DNA of 42,041 nt from Nocardioides sp. (GTDB taxonomy: Bacteria > Actinomycetota > Actinomycetes > Propionibacteriales > Nocardioidaceae). Location of the stretch: NCBI GenBank assembly GCA_030698375.1, contig JAUYLL010000151.1, positions 1 through 42,041 of the forward strand, in the 5' to 3' direction. This document shows, one piece after another, positions 24,840 through 33,078 of this stretch. The translations under genes were made by a program, and so were the position numbers. Position 1 is the stretch's first letter; each line of letters starts with the position of its first letter. The notes beneath the pieces are model-generated. The model did no database searches. It worked only from the letters and a program-made list of their open reading frames with translations, and was not told the origin of the DNA.

Positions 24840-26109
24840 CGCGGGCCTCGGTGCCCTCGCCGGCGTCGATCGTGCCGGGCTCGGCGAGCAGCCCGTCCGG
24901 GTCGACCAGGGTGACGGTGTGGCCGTCGAGGACGAGGCGGCGCACCCCCTCGAGCAGCATCCGTCGCCCCACGTCGCGCACCTCGTGCACCCGGGTCAGG
25001 TCGAGCACCACGGCGGTCTCCCCGGGCGGGTCCTCGACCATCGAGCGCAGCGCCCGCTCCATGCCGACGAAGTTGATCGAGCCCTGCAGCTCGTAGGTCC
25101 ACCCGTCGGACTCGCCGTCGCCGGCGCCGTCGACGTTCGGGAGGGTGGTGCGCCTCCCGACCAGGGAGCGTGCGGGTGCGGGGACCTCCATGAGGTGCAT
25201 CCCCATGTCACTGGAGAGGCGCTCGCAGATCCGGACGCCCCGGGTGCTGGTGCCGTGCTCGTCGAGCCGCGGCGAGAAGGTCGCGATGCCGACCTGGCCG
25301 GGGAGCGCGCCGATCAGCCCGCCGGAGACGCCGCTCTTGGCGGGGATGCCGACGGTGGAGAGCCAGTCGCCGGCGGAGTCGTACATCCCGGAGGTCGCCA
25401 TCACGCTGAGCACCTGGCGCCCCACCTCGCGGGACACGATCCGCTCGCCGGTGAAGGGCTGCACGCCACCGTTGGCGAGCGTCGCCGCCATCGCCGCGAG
25501 GTCCTTGACCGTGACGAGGACGGCGCACTGCCGGATGTAGCCGCGCACGACCTCGCGCGGGTCGAGCGCGAAGACGCCGTGGCCGCGCAGCATGTAGGCG
25601 ATCGCGTGGTTGCGGTGGGCCACCTCGAGCTCGGCCTGCCAGATCTCCTCGTCGACCGCGAGATCGCGGCCGGCGAAGGCGCTCAGGCCGGCGAGGATCC
25701 GCTCGAAGCGGGCTTCCTCGTCGAGGTCGGGCGCCCCGACGAGCGTGTGGGTGGTCAGCGCCCCGGCGTTGATCATCGGGTTGAGCGGGCGCCCCGAGTC
25801 GGCCTCGAGCGAGACCTCGTTGAAGGCCTCGCCCGACGGCTCGACGTCGACCTTCTCGAGCACGGCCTCGAGGCCGTGGTCGGCGAGGGCCAGGGCGTAG
25901 ACGAACGGCTTGGAGATCGACTGGATGGTGAACTCCAGGTCGGCGTCCCCGACGGCGTACACCTCGCCGTCCAGGGTGCCCAGGGCGAGCGCCAGCCGGT
26001 CGGGGTCGGCCTCGGCCAGCGGCGGGATGTAGTCGGCGAGCACGCCTTCGTCGTTCGCCCCGCAGGTCTCGAGGACCTCGGCAAGGTAGTCGGGGATCGG
26101 TGACTTCAC
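24823..26109 (-). CDS. glsA: Glutaminase A fused to a STAS domain
   Basis: Converts glutamine to glutamate and ammonia. Residues 1-300 are the serine-dependent glutaminase fold: QSISKPF (SxxK, nucleophile Ser), NPMINAGAL, and GIPAKSGVSGG. Residues from about 335 to 428 form a STAS-like domain (GETAVVLDLTRVHEVRDVGRRML), as in the longer actinobacterial GlsA proteins; it may regulate or localise the enzyme. Start GTG at 26109. Convergent with the SnoaL-like gene; 23 bp from the EamA gene upstream on the same strand, so the two are likely co-transcribed. Confidence 0.94.
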   Translation of the reverse strand: MKSPIPDYLAEVLETCGANDEGVLADYIPPLAEADPDRLALALGTLDGEVYAVGDADLEFTIQSISKPFVYALALADHGLEAVLEKVDVEPSGEAFNEVSLEADSGRPLNPMINAGALTTHTLVGAPDLDEEARFERILAGLSAFAGRDLAVDEEIWQAELEVAHRNHAIAYMLRGHGVFALDPREVVRGYIRQCAVLVTVKDLAAMAATLANGGVQPFTGERIVSREVGRQVLSVMATSGMYDSAGDWLSTVGIPAKSGVSGGLIGALPGQVGIATFSPRLDEHGTSTRGVRICERLSSDMGMHLMEVPAPARSLVGRRTTLPNVDGAGDGESDGWTYELQGSINFVGMERALRSMVEDPPGETAVVLDLTRVHEVRDVGRRMLLEGVRRLVLDGHTVTLVDPDGLLAEPGTIDAGEGTEARVIDHR

Positions 26110-26132
26110 GGGTCCACCCTGTCAGGCGTGCC

Positions 26133-27110
26133 TCAGGGGTGGTCGGGGACGAGCGCCGGCTTTGGGTCGCCGTCGAGCCGGACCGCCACCACACCGCCCA
26201 CGATGAACAGCCCGCCCACGAGTTGCAGGACGCCGGGCAGCTCACCCAGCAGCAGCCAGGCGAAGAGGACCGCGAAGAGCACCTCGGTCAGCCCGACGAA
26301 CGAGGCTACCTTCGAACCGAGCGACCGGGCGGCGGCGATGCCCACGGCGTAGGCGACCGCCGCGGCGAGCACCGCGAGGCCGGCGACCGCGACCCACCAC
26401 GGGGTCGTCACCCCGGCGAAGCGGACCGCATCGGTCGTGGCCGCCATCGGCAGCAGCCCCGCCAGGCCGGCCAGCAGGATGCCCACCGTCCCCACCGCGA
26501 GCCCGCCGGTGGCGAGGACCATCGGGGGCAGGTCGTCGATCTCCCGTGCGGAGAGCAGGAAGTACGCCGCCAGCCCGACCGCGGCGAGCAGGCCCCACGC
26601 AACGCCTACGAGGTCGATGGTGACCCCGCCGAGGACGTCGAGGACGAGCGCCAGACCGAGGAGCGCGAGCACGACACCGATCCCGGTGAGCCGCCGCGGC
26701 CGCGTGCCGTGGCGGATCCACAACCAGCCCACGACGAGGACGAGGCCGAGGTACTCGAGCATCAGGGCGACGCCGACGTCGAGGCGCTCGACGGCGTTGA
26801 AGTAGGCCCACTGACAGCCCGCGATCGGCACCAGCCCGTAGGCGAGGATCAAGCCGGCGTGCCGGCGCAGGAGGTGCCAGCGGCCGCGCAGGCTGAGCAG
26901 CGCGGGCACGAGGAGGACCAGGGCGGCGACCCCGATCCGGGCGGCGACGGCAGCTCCGGAGCTCCAGCCGGCCTCGAGCAGGGGCTTGGCGAGGGTGCCG
27001 GAGGTTCCGAACGCCGCGGCGGAGACCAGCGCCAGCAGCAGGCCGAGCTGCGGGTGGGCCACGTCCGGGACGACGGGGCGGGGGGGCGTCGTGCGGATGG
27101 GGCTGGTCAC
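26133..27110 (-). CDS. EamA/DMT-family transporter
   Basis: A 325-residue membrane protein with ten helices made of two EamA repeats (first repeat from LLLALVSAAAFGTSGTLAK, second from VGVAWGLLAAVGLAAYFLLSAREID). The C-terminal motif FVGLTEVLFAVLFAWLLLGE is the usual second-repeat end. Family members export amino acids or small metabolites. GTG at 27110 has SD GAGGAGGA. Operon partner of glutaminase, which hints at amino-acid export (inference). Confidence 0.92.
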   Translation of the reverse strand: MTSPIRTTPPRPVVPDVAHPQLGLLLALVSAAAFGTSGTLAKPLLEAGWSSGAAVAARIGVAALVLLVPALLSLRGRWHLLRRHAGLILAYGLVPIAGCQWAYFNAVERLDVGVALMLEYLGLVLVVGWLWIRHGTRPRRLTGIGVVLALLGLALVLDVLGGVTIDLVGVAWGLLAAVGLAAYFLLSAREIDDLPPMVLATGGLAVGTVGILLAGLAGLLPMAATTDAVRFAGVTTPWWVAVAGLAVLAAAVAYAVGIAAARSLGSKVASFVGLTEVLFAVLFAWLLLGELPGVLQLVGGLFIVGGVVAVRLDGDPKPALVPDHP

Positions 27111-27192
27111 GGGTCCTCCTCACGGGGGGTACGTCATGGGTAAAGTGATTTGACGATGATGACGCTAGGGGTTCCGCCCGTCAGGAGTCAAC

Positions 27193-27723
27193 GTGCTTTT
27201 CACCCATGACGCGCAGGCGTCGCTGCGCACCGTCGCGGCGCTGGTCAACAGCCGCCTTGACGAGGACTCGCTGACGACGCTCGCCGACCTGGACGCGTTC
27301 TGCGCGCAGTGGGAGGTCAGCGGTCGCCGCGACCGGGACGGCGCCGAGCTCGCCGCGGTCCGGGACCTGCGCCCGCGCCTCGCCGGGTTGTGGCTGGCCG
27401 AGGAGGAGGTGCTCGTCGAGGGGGTCAACGCGCTCCTCCGTGAGGGCGACGCGCTGCCCCAGCTGGTCCGCCACGACGGGTGGGACTGGCACCTGCACGC
27501 CCACCGCTCCGATGCCCCGCTGGCGATGCGCCTGGCGGTGGAGGCAGCGATGGCGCTGGTCGACGTCGTCCGCGGAGGGGAACGGGACCGGCTCTCGGTC
27601 TGCGCCGCCGAGGACTGCGAAGCGCTCGTGGTCGACCTCTCCCGCAACCGCTCGCGGAAGTTCTGTGAGGCCGGCTGCGGGAACCGGCTCGCAGCCCAGG
27701 CGTACCGCGCCCGGAGGGCGTGA
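27193..27723 (+). CDS. CGNR zinc finger protein (ABATE domain)
   Basis: A 176-residue putative regulator. The C-terminal CGNR finger is intact: CAAEDC, then RKFCEAGCGNR with the signature Cys-Gly-Asn-Arg (about 134-165). The N-terminal ABATE-like domain opens with a T-x-D-x-x-x-SLRTVAALVNS segment and is helical. This family is thought to bind DNA or to sense stress; targets are not known. GTG at 27193 follows AGGAG. It is divergent from the EamA gene, so that exporter is a candidate target. Confidence 0.9.
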   Translation: MLFTHDAQASLRTVAALVNSRLDEDSLTTLADLDAFCAQWEVSGRRDRDGAELAAVRDLRPRLAGLWLAEEEVLVEGVNALLREGDALPQLVRHDGWDWHLHAHRSDAPLAMRLAVEAAMALVDVVRGGERDRLSVCAAEDCEALVVDLSRNRSRKFCEAGCGNRLAAQAYRARRA

Positions 27724-27845
27724 GGCGGGGAGTGCCGCGAAGGTCCTGGGTTTCCCGTTCCTCGGATCGGGTAAGACGGCGACGTTGGCTGCCGATCTGT
27801 GTCGTGAGTCACCACGGCCGGACCACCGCGACCTGGGAGGACCCG

Positions 27846-28061
27846 ATGTCCGCCATCACCCCTCTGAGCACTGACCGCCCGGCGCTGCTGCGCGCCCTCC
27901 CGGGGGTCGGTTGGCTGCTGCGTGGCCTCGACGCCGGGGCCCACTGGGAGGCCTACCTCGCGCACTGCGGGGCGGCCGGGCACCCGCCGATGAGCCGTGG
28001 CCAGTTCGAGCGCCGCCGCGACGAGCTGAGCGCCGGGCAGGCTCTCGGCCGCTGCTGCTGA
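27846..28061 (+). CDS. YbdD/YjiX family small protein
   Basis: A 71-residue protein of the former DUF466 family. The signature WEAYLAHCGAAGHPPMSRGQFERRRDE and the terminal RCC match. YbdD proteins usually accompany the CstA/BtsT peptide or pyruvate permeases; no cstA-like gene is visible nearby. ATG at 27846 with RBS GGGAGGA. Seven nt separate it from the proposed CTG start of the peptidase gene. The 122 bp upstream (27724-27845) hold no gene I can see. Confidence 0.85.
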   Translation: MSAITPLSTDRPALLRALPGVGWLLRGLDAGAHWEAYLAHCGAAGHPPMSRGQFERRRDELSAGQALGRCC

Positions 28062-28068
28062 GGCAGGG

Positions 28069-28686
28069 CTGAGCGCGCCGGTCCTCGTCACCGGCTTCGA
28101 GCCGTTCGGCGGGGCGAGCAGCAACCCCTCTGCTGACGCCGTACGCCGGCTCGCCCGCACGTGGGCGGGTCCCGAGCCGCTGGTGACCACGGTCCTCCCG
28201 GTCACCTTCGCCGACGCTGCTGCGACGTTGCTCGCCCTCGTCGAGGAGCACCACCCGTGCCTGGTCGTCGCCACGGGGCTCGCCGACGGCCGGGACGCCG
28301 TCACGCCGGAGCGGGTGGCGGTGAACCTCGCCGATGCGCGGATCCCTGACAACGCCGGGGCCCAGCCGCTGGACGAGCCGGTGGTGGCGGGGGGACCGGC
28401 GGCGTACTTCTCCACGCTCCCGGTCAAGGCGATCGGCGCCGCGCTGGCCGAGGTCGGGCACCCCGTCGCGCTGTCGCACTCGGCCGGCACGTTCGTGTGC
28501 AACCACGTCTTCTACGCGCTGCTGCACCACCTCGAGGGGCGGGACGGTCCGGCCGCGGGCTTCGTGCACCTCCCTGCGGCCGCCGTGCTGCCGGTCGAGG
28601 CGCAGGCCGACGCGCTCCGGGTCGTGGTGCGCACCGCGCTCGACGTGCCCCACGACCTCCCGCTCCCCGGCGGCGCGATCGCCTGA
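28069..28686 (+). CDS. pcp: Pyroglutamyl peptidase I (pyrrolidone-carboxylate peptidase)
   Basis: Cysteine peptidase that removes N-terminal pyroglutamate. Conserved features: VLVTGFEPFGGASSNPS at the N-terminus, TPERVAVN (catalytic Glu), HSAGTFVCNHVFY (Cys nucleophile) and GFVHLP (His). The first ATG or GTG in frame (GTG 28183) would delete the conserved VTGFEPFGG strand. CTG at 28069, giving LSAPVLVTG, fits the usual beginning and follows a GAGGCAGGG; product 205 residues, close to the family length of about 215. GTG 28183 (167 aa) is what conventional start rules would give. Confidence 0.88.
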   Translation: MSAPVLVTGFEPFGGASSNPSADAVRRLARTWAGPEPLVTTVLPVTFADAAATLLALVEEHHPCLVVATGLADGRDAVTPERVAVNLADARIPDNAGAQPLDEPVVAGGPAAYFSTLPVKAIGAALAEVGHPVALSHSAGTFVCNHVFYALLHHLEGRDGPAAGFVHLPAAAVLPVEAQADALRVVVRTALDVPHDLPLPGGAIA

Positions 28687-28730
28687 GGCCCTGCGGTTTC
28701 GTGCCGTTGCGCCGGGGGCACGGCTCCTCC

Positions 28731-29414
28731 ATGAGCCAACCCGGAGTCCTGTTCGACGTCGACGGCACCCTCCTCGACACCAACTACCTGCACGCGGTCG
28801 CCTGGGCGCGGGCGTTCCGCGACGTCTCGCCGGTGGAGGAGCTGCCCGACATGGCGCGGATCCACCGTGCGATCGGGCTCTCCAGCGACGCCCTCGTCGA
28901 GAAGCTGCTCGGGCACCCCGACGACGCGGCCGTGGAGGCGCACTCCCGGCGCTACGACGAGCTGCGCGGCCGCGTCGAGCCCCGACGTACCCGGGGCGCC
29001 TCGGCCCTGCTGCGCCTCTGTTCGGACGAGGGACTGGTCGTGGCGCTGGCGACCTCCGGGGCGGAGGAGGACCTGGAGTGGATGCTGCCGGCCCTCGGGG
29101 CGCGCGACGCCGTCACCGGGGCGACCACCTCGTCGTCGGTGTCGTCGTCCAAGCCGTCGCCGGACATCTTCGCCACCGCGGCCGAGGAGCACGGCGTCGA
29201 CCTCCGGTCGGCCGCGATCGTCGGCGACACGGTGTGGGACGTCGAGGCCGCGACCCGCCTGGGCGTGCCCGCGATCGGGCTGACCTGCGGCGGGCTCGCC
29301 GCCGAGGAGCTGCGCGTGGCGGGTGCCGAGGAGGTCTACGAGGACCCCGCGGCGCTGCTCGCGGCGTACGCCGACGACCGGACCCTGCTGGCGGGGTTGG
29401 GCGGGGGCGGCTGA
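28731..29414 (+). CDS. HAD-superfamily hydrolase, phosphoglycolate-phosphatase-like
   Basis: A 227-residue HAD hydrolase. Motif I is FDVDGTLLDTN, motif II lies in VVALATSG, motif III in SSKPSPDIF (Lys), and motif IV in VGDTVWDVEAA. A helical cap lies at about residues 16-90, giving subclass I. Probable small-molecule phosphatase; substrate unknown. ATG at 28731 with a poor RBS. 126 bp without a gene follow before the surface-protein operon. Confidence 0.92.
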   Translation: MSQPGVLFDVDGTLLDTNYLHAVAWARAFRDVSPVEELPDMARIHRAIGLSSDALVEKLLGHPDDAAVEAHSRRYDELRGRVEPRRTRGASALLRLCSDEGLVVALATSGAEEDLEWMLPALGARDAVTGATTSSSVSSSKPSPDIFATAAEEHGVDLRSAAIVGDTVWDVEAATRLGVPAIGLTCGGLAAEELRVAGAEEVYEDPAALLAAYADDRTLLAGLGGGG

Positions 29415-29449
29415 GCCCCGGCGCAGGCTCGGGACGTCGGTCGGCGCCC

Positions 29450-29535
29450 TTGACCAGACGTCCGATACCAGCGCGTAACTTCCGGGCGCGGCGAGCGTTG
29501 CCCCTCTCAGGGGAGATGCACGTCACATCGGAGGA
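29450..29535 (+). promoter_or_regulatory. Possible promoter and RBS region of the surface protein-Liv operon
   Basis: TTGACC (29450-29455) is a fair -35; the best -10 candidate TAACTT (29476-29481) is 20 bp away, longer than ideal. The RBS GGAGGA (29530-29535), 5 nt before the ATG, is strong. Confidence 0.35.
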
Positions 29536-29540
29536 AAACG

Positions 29541-30698
29541 ATGGGTTACCGAGCACGCGCCGCTGTCTTGCTGGCAGGGCTGGTCGCTGCACCCGTGCTG
29601 GCGGCGGGAGCCGCACAGGCCGCCGCCCCCGAGCCGGGCAAGCAGCAGGGAGGCAAGGTCTCCCAGACGGGTTGGTGGAACTCGGTCAACGAGCCGCCGC
29701 CGGACAACCCACTGACCCCGCCGCCGCCCCCGCCGGCACCGGACGTTCCCGAGGGCGCGTTGCCGGTGACCGTGCTGACCGGCGACCCCCGCCGCATCAG
29801 CGCCATCGAGTTCGCGCTGGACGGCAAGCCGGGCGCGACCGTGGACTCGGTCGAGCTCTCGCTCAAGGAGAGCAAAGAACGGAACCTGACGGCGAATGCC
29901 GACGGTGCCGTGATCCTGGCCTGCGCTGTCACCGAGTCGTTCTGGGTCGGCGGGGAGAACAACCCGTGGAAGAACCGCCCCGAGTACGACTGCGAGGCAG
30001 GCGCGGCTCCTGGTGTGCGGAACGCCAAGACCGGGATCTGGGCCTTCGACCTGACGGGTCTCGCCGCGGACTGGAAGGCCGACGACTTCTTCGGATCCCC
30101 GTCCGTGGTCCTGGTCGGCGCGGCCGAGGGCGAGAACGGTGAGCCACTGAACTTCCAGGTCGTCTTCGACGGCGTCAAGGCCAAGGGCATCGGGCTTCGC
30201 GCCAAGACGACGGCCCCGACCGGTTCTAGTGGTGGATCCGGCACGGACTTCGGCACCGGAGGTGCCCCCGCGCCCGGAGCCGGGGGCTCCGGAGGCTCAG
30301 GCGCCGTCGGTGACTTCGGTTCGGCCGGCGGTGGCGGTGGCGGTGACCTGGGTGATCTCGGCGACGACGGGGGTGGCGTCGCTGACCTCGGAGCGGGTGA
30401 TCTCGGCAGCGACGACCCCGCGCTCACCGCACCGGACGCAGCCGGGGCGGCCCCCGAGGCCGCCGCTCAGGCCGGGCAGTTCGCCCCCGTCGCCGCGGTC
30501 CAGCTGCCGTGGCACGACGGCCTGATGAAGCCCGGGGTCCTCCTGATGCCGCTGGTGCTCTTGCTGGCCTACCTCGCGATGCTCGCGATGGGGCCGGACG
30601 CCCAGCCGGCAGGGGTCACGAACCGCCGTGGTGTGAGCCGGGCACTCGACAAGCTGCGCTTCGCCGACGCAGGAATCGCTTCGGAGGTAGGACGTTGA
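29541..30698 (+). CDS. Exported, membrane-anchored surface protein with beta-rich domain; first gene of ABC importer operon
   Basis: A 385-residue protein I do not recognise by name. Signal peptide 1-28 (AAGAAQAAA cleavage region), Pro-rich spacer 52-70, a beta-rich globular domain of about 72-220 with two Cys (128, 151) that could form a disulfide, a Gly/Ala/Asp-rich linker 225-300, a membrane helix at about 331-351, and a short basic cytoplasmic tail. The globular part, with VDSVELSLKES, WKNRPEYDC and IWAFDLTGLAADWKADDFFG, resembles DNRLRE-type or carbohydrate-binding jelly-roll domains in pattern only. It is followed by the solute-binding lipoprotein with a one-base TGATG overlap, so it probably works with the importer as an outer receptor or wall tether (inference). 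Confidence 0.8.
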   Translation: MGYRARAAVLLAGLVAAPVLAAGAAQAAAPEPGKQQGGKVSQTGWWNSVNEPPPDNPLTPPPPPPAPDVPEGALPVTVLTGDPRRISAIEFALDGKPGATVDSVELSLKESKERNLTANADGAVILACAVTESFWVGGENNPWKNRPEYDCEAGAAPGVRNAKTGIWAFDLTGLAADWKADDFFGSPSVVLVGAAEGENGEPLNFQVVFDGVKAKGIGLRAKTTAPTGSSGGSGTDFGTGGAPAPGAGGSGGSGAVGDFGSAGGGGGGDLGDLGDDGGGVADLGAGDLGSDDPALTAPDAAGAAPEAAAQAGQFAPVAAVQLPWHDGLMKPGVLLMPLVLLLAYLAMLAMGPDAQPAGVTNRRGVSRALDKLRFADAGIASEVGR

Positions 30699-32170
30699 TG
30701 TTCAAGCCAAGCACCAAAGCATCGGTCGTCGCGATGGCCGCCACCCTTGCGCTGACGGCGGCTGCCTGCGGCCAGAAGGCAGGAGTCGAAGGTGTCTATG
30801 CCGGTGGCGGGCCCGGCCAGGTCGCCGCGGACGGCAGCGTCGTTCCCGGGGTCCCGGGTGCCGACGGCACGTTCCCGGGCGCTGACGGTGTTGACGGCGA
30901 CCCCGCGAGCTTCGAAGGCGGTGCGGGCACCGCTGCCGGTGACGGGGGTACCGGCGGCACCGCGGGGGGCGGTGGCGGGGGCGCCGGTGACGGAGGTGGT
31001 GGCGGCACCGGTGGCGGTGACGGAGGCGGCGGTCAAGCCCCCCCGACCGCGCAGCCTCCCTCGGGCCGGGGCAACACGACGGGCGTCACCGATAAGACCA
31101 TCAAGATCGGCGTGCACGCACCAGTGACCGGCGCTGCGGCGATCCCGCAGAACTCGTTCCAGAACGCGGTGGGCGTCTACTTCGACATGGTCAACAAGAA
31201 GGGCGGCATCAACGGCCGCAAGGTCGAGGTGATCTTCAAGGACGACCAGTTCCGTCCTGACACCGCCCGGGCGCGGTGCAAGGAGCTCGCCGAGCAGCAG
31301 AAGGTCTTCCTGTTGATCGGTGGCGCCGGGGCGGACCAGATCGACGCCTGCGCGCGCTACGCCTCGGCTGCCGGGGTGCCCTACCTGTCCGCAGGGGTCC
31401 ACGAGGCTCGGCCGGGCCAGGCTCCGATGGGCAGCCTGAAGACCTACTTCGCGCTGTCGCTCACCTACGAGCAGCAGGCGCCGCTGCTCGCGCGCACCTA
31501 CCGGGAGCGCTTCAACGGCCAGAAGGTCGCGGTGCTGACCGCCGACAACGACTCGCTCAACGGCTATCACGCGAAGGCGGTCGGCGCCGTCAAGCAGGCG
31601 GCGGGCAACAACCTCGCCTACGAGCGACGCATCCCCAAGAACACGACCAGTGACGCCGCGGGCGTGGCGGCGGAGATCTGCCGAAGCGGCGCCAAGGCCG
31701 TGGTCTGGAACGCCAGCCCGAGCAGCCTGCTCAACGTCGCGAAGGTGATGACCTGCCAGGTCGGTTTCATCGGCCCCGGTCTGACCAACGGCCTGAACAT
31801 CGTCACGCAGGTGGGCTGCAACGCGGTGAACAACGCCCGGTTCTACTCCCCGTTCCCCGGCATGGACGTGATGCGGAAGAACTCCGAGTTCGTCAACGCC
31901 TACCGCAGCAAGAACGGCAGCAACCCCGACGACCTCGGTGCCGCGATCTACGGCGTCGAGAAGGTGGTCGGCACGATGCTGCAGGCGACCGGGAAGTCGC
32001 TCTCCCGCGAGTCGTTCATGGCGACCATCGGACGGGTCAAGAAGTTCGACACCGGCATCTACCCGTCGACCAACTTCTCGAGTCGCTTCGGCGGCACCGC
32101 GATGCACCTGCTGCGTGCGGACTGCAGCAAGTCGGAGTTCGTCACCGAGAAAGTGAACGTCCGGCCGTGA
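30698..32170 (+). CDS. Solute-binding lipoprotein, branched-chain amino acid (LivJ-like) family, with long Gly linker
   Basis: A 490-residue lipoprotein. Lipobox with Cys24 (LTAAACG). Residues 25-126 are a low-complexity linker rich in Gly, Asp and Pro, with repeated GG and DGG blocks. The periplasmic-binding fold of the ABC type 1 Leu/Ile/Val family starts near 130: KIGVHAPVTG, FDMVNKKGGINGRKVEVIFKDDQ, and VAVLTADND. Family members bind amino acids, amides, urea or aromatic acids; the ligand here is unknown. ATG 30698 overlaps the previous stop; RBS GGAGGTAGGA. The linker is far longer than usual and suits a thick wall, as does the linker of the preceding surface protein. Confidence 0.92.
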   Translation: MFKPSTKASVVAMAATLALTAAACGQKAGVEGVYAGGGPGQVAADGSVVPGVPGADGTFPGADGVDGDPASFEGGAGTAAGDGGTGGTAGGGGGGAGDGGGGGTGGGDGGGGQAPPTAQPPSGRGNTTGVTDKTIKIGVHAPVTGAAAIPQNSFQNAVGVYFDMVNKKGGINGRKVEVIFKDDQFRPDTARARCKELAEQQKVFLLIGGAGADQIDACARYASAAGVPYLSAGVHEARPGQAPMGSLKTYFALSLTYEQQAPLLARTYRERFNGQKVAVLTADNDSLNGYHAKAVGAVKQAAGNNLAYERRIPKNTTSDAAGVAAEICRSGAKAVVWNASPSSLLNVAKVMTCQVGFIGPGLTNGLNIVTQVGCNAVNNARFYSPFPGMDVMRKNSEFVNAYRSKNGSNPDDLGAAIYGVEKVVGTMLQATGKSLSRESFMATIGRVKKFDTGIYPSTNFSSRFGGTAMHLLRADCSKSEFVTEKVNVRP

Positions 32171-33078
32171 ACCTGCCCCTCTACGAGCAGCTCGCCCTGG
32201 CCCTGACCGCCGGGGTGCTGCGCGGCGCCGTCTACGCCCTGGTCGCGCTCGGCATCGTGCTGGTGTTCCGCGGCAGCGGGATCTTCAACTTCGCCCAGGC
32301 GGAGTTCGGCACGACCGGGCTGTTCGCGGCGTACTGGGCGCTGGAGATCAAGGGGTGGGGCTACCCGACGTCGTTCCTCTTCGGCATGGGAGTCGCGATC
32401 GCACTGGGTCTGCTCACCGAGCGGCTGGTGATCCACCCGCTCCGAGACTCGTCCCGGGTGACGCTGCTGGTCGGCACTGCCGGCGTCGCGCTGGCCGCCA
32501 TCGGGTTTCAGTTCTGGTGGTTCAACGAGACGCTGGTGATGTCGATGCCGAAGATCAACGAGGCCTTCTTCATGACCCCGTGGGGCGCGGTGGTCACGGT
32601 GCAGGAGCTGATCACGCTTGGCGTGCTCGCGGTGGTGGCGGTGGGGCTCGCCCTGTTCTTCCGGTCCCCGTCGGGCCTGGCGATCCAGGCCGCGCAGCAG
32701 GAACCGGTCGCCTCCGAGCTCGTCGGCATCAGCGTCCGCCGGGTGTCCATGCTGACCTGGGGAATCGCGGCGGCTCTCGGTGGTCTCGCCGGCATCCTGG
32801 CTGGCCCCTACCTCACGTTCAGCGCCGGGTTCCTCAGCTTCGGAGCCGTCGGCGCCCTGCTCCCCGGGTTCATGGCCGCGGTGCTGGCCGGGATGCGCAG
32901 CATGCCCGGGGCGGTCGCCGGCGGGCTCCTCGTCGGGTGCATCGAGCAGCTCAGCTCGCTGTCGATCCTCGACGGCGCGGTCCCCGGGGCCGGGGCACTC
33001 GTCCTGTTCGTCTTCCTGCTCGGCGTGCTGCTGGTCCGTCCGCAGGGCATCTTCGTGGGCAAGGTGGCGACCGCATGA
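32167..33078 (+). CDS. Branched-chain amino acid-type ABC permease, LivH-like
   Basis: A 303-residue inner-membrane permease with about eight helices. LivH signatures include GIVLVFRGSGIFNFAQAEFG near the N-terminus and the C-terminal segment GALLPGFMAAVLAGMRSMPGAVAGGLLVG, where the EAA-like coupling loop contacts the ATPases. GTG at 32167 overlaps the binding-protein stop as GTGA. Confidence 0.94.
   Translation: MNLPLYEQLALALTAGVLRGAVYALVALGIVLVFRGSGIFNFAQAEFGTTGLFAAYWALEIKGWGYPTSFLFGMGVAIALGLLTERLVIHPLRDSSRVTLLVGTAGVALAAIGFQFWWFNETLVMSMPKINEAFFMTPWGAVVTVQELITLGVLAVVAVGLALFFRSPSGLAIQAAQQEPVASELVGISVRRVSMLTWGIAAALGGLAGILAGPYLTFSAGFLSFGAVGALLPGFMAAVLAGMRSMPGAVAGGLLVGCIEQLSSLSILDGAVPGAGALVLFVFLLGVLLVRPQGIFVGKVATA

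Noticed and set aside
26100..27143. Plus-strand open frame opposite the EamA gene
   Set aside because: Product is Glu/Asp/Gly/Arg-rich without recognisable fold; the minus-strand transporter is clear.
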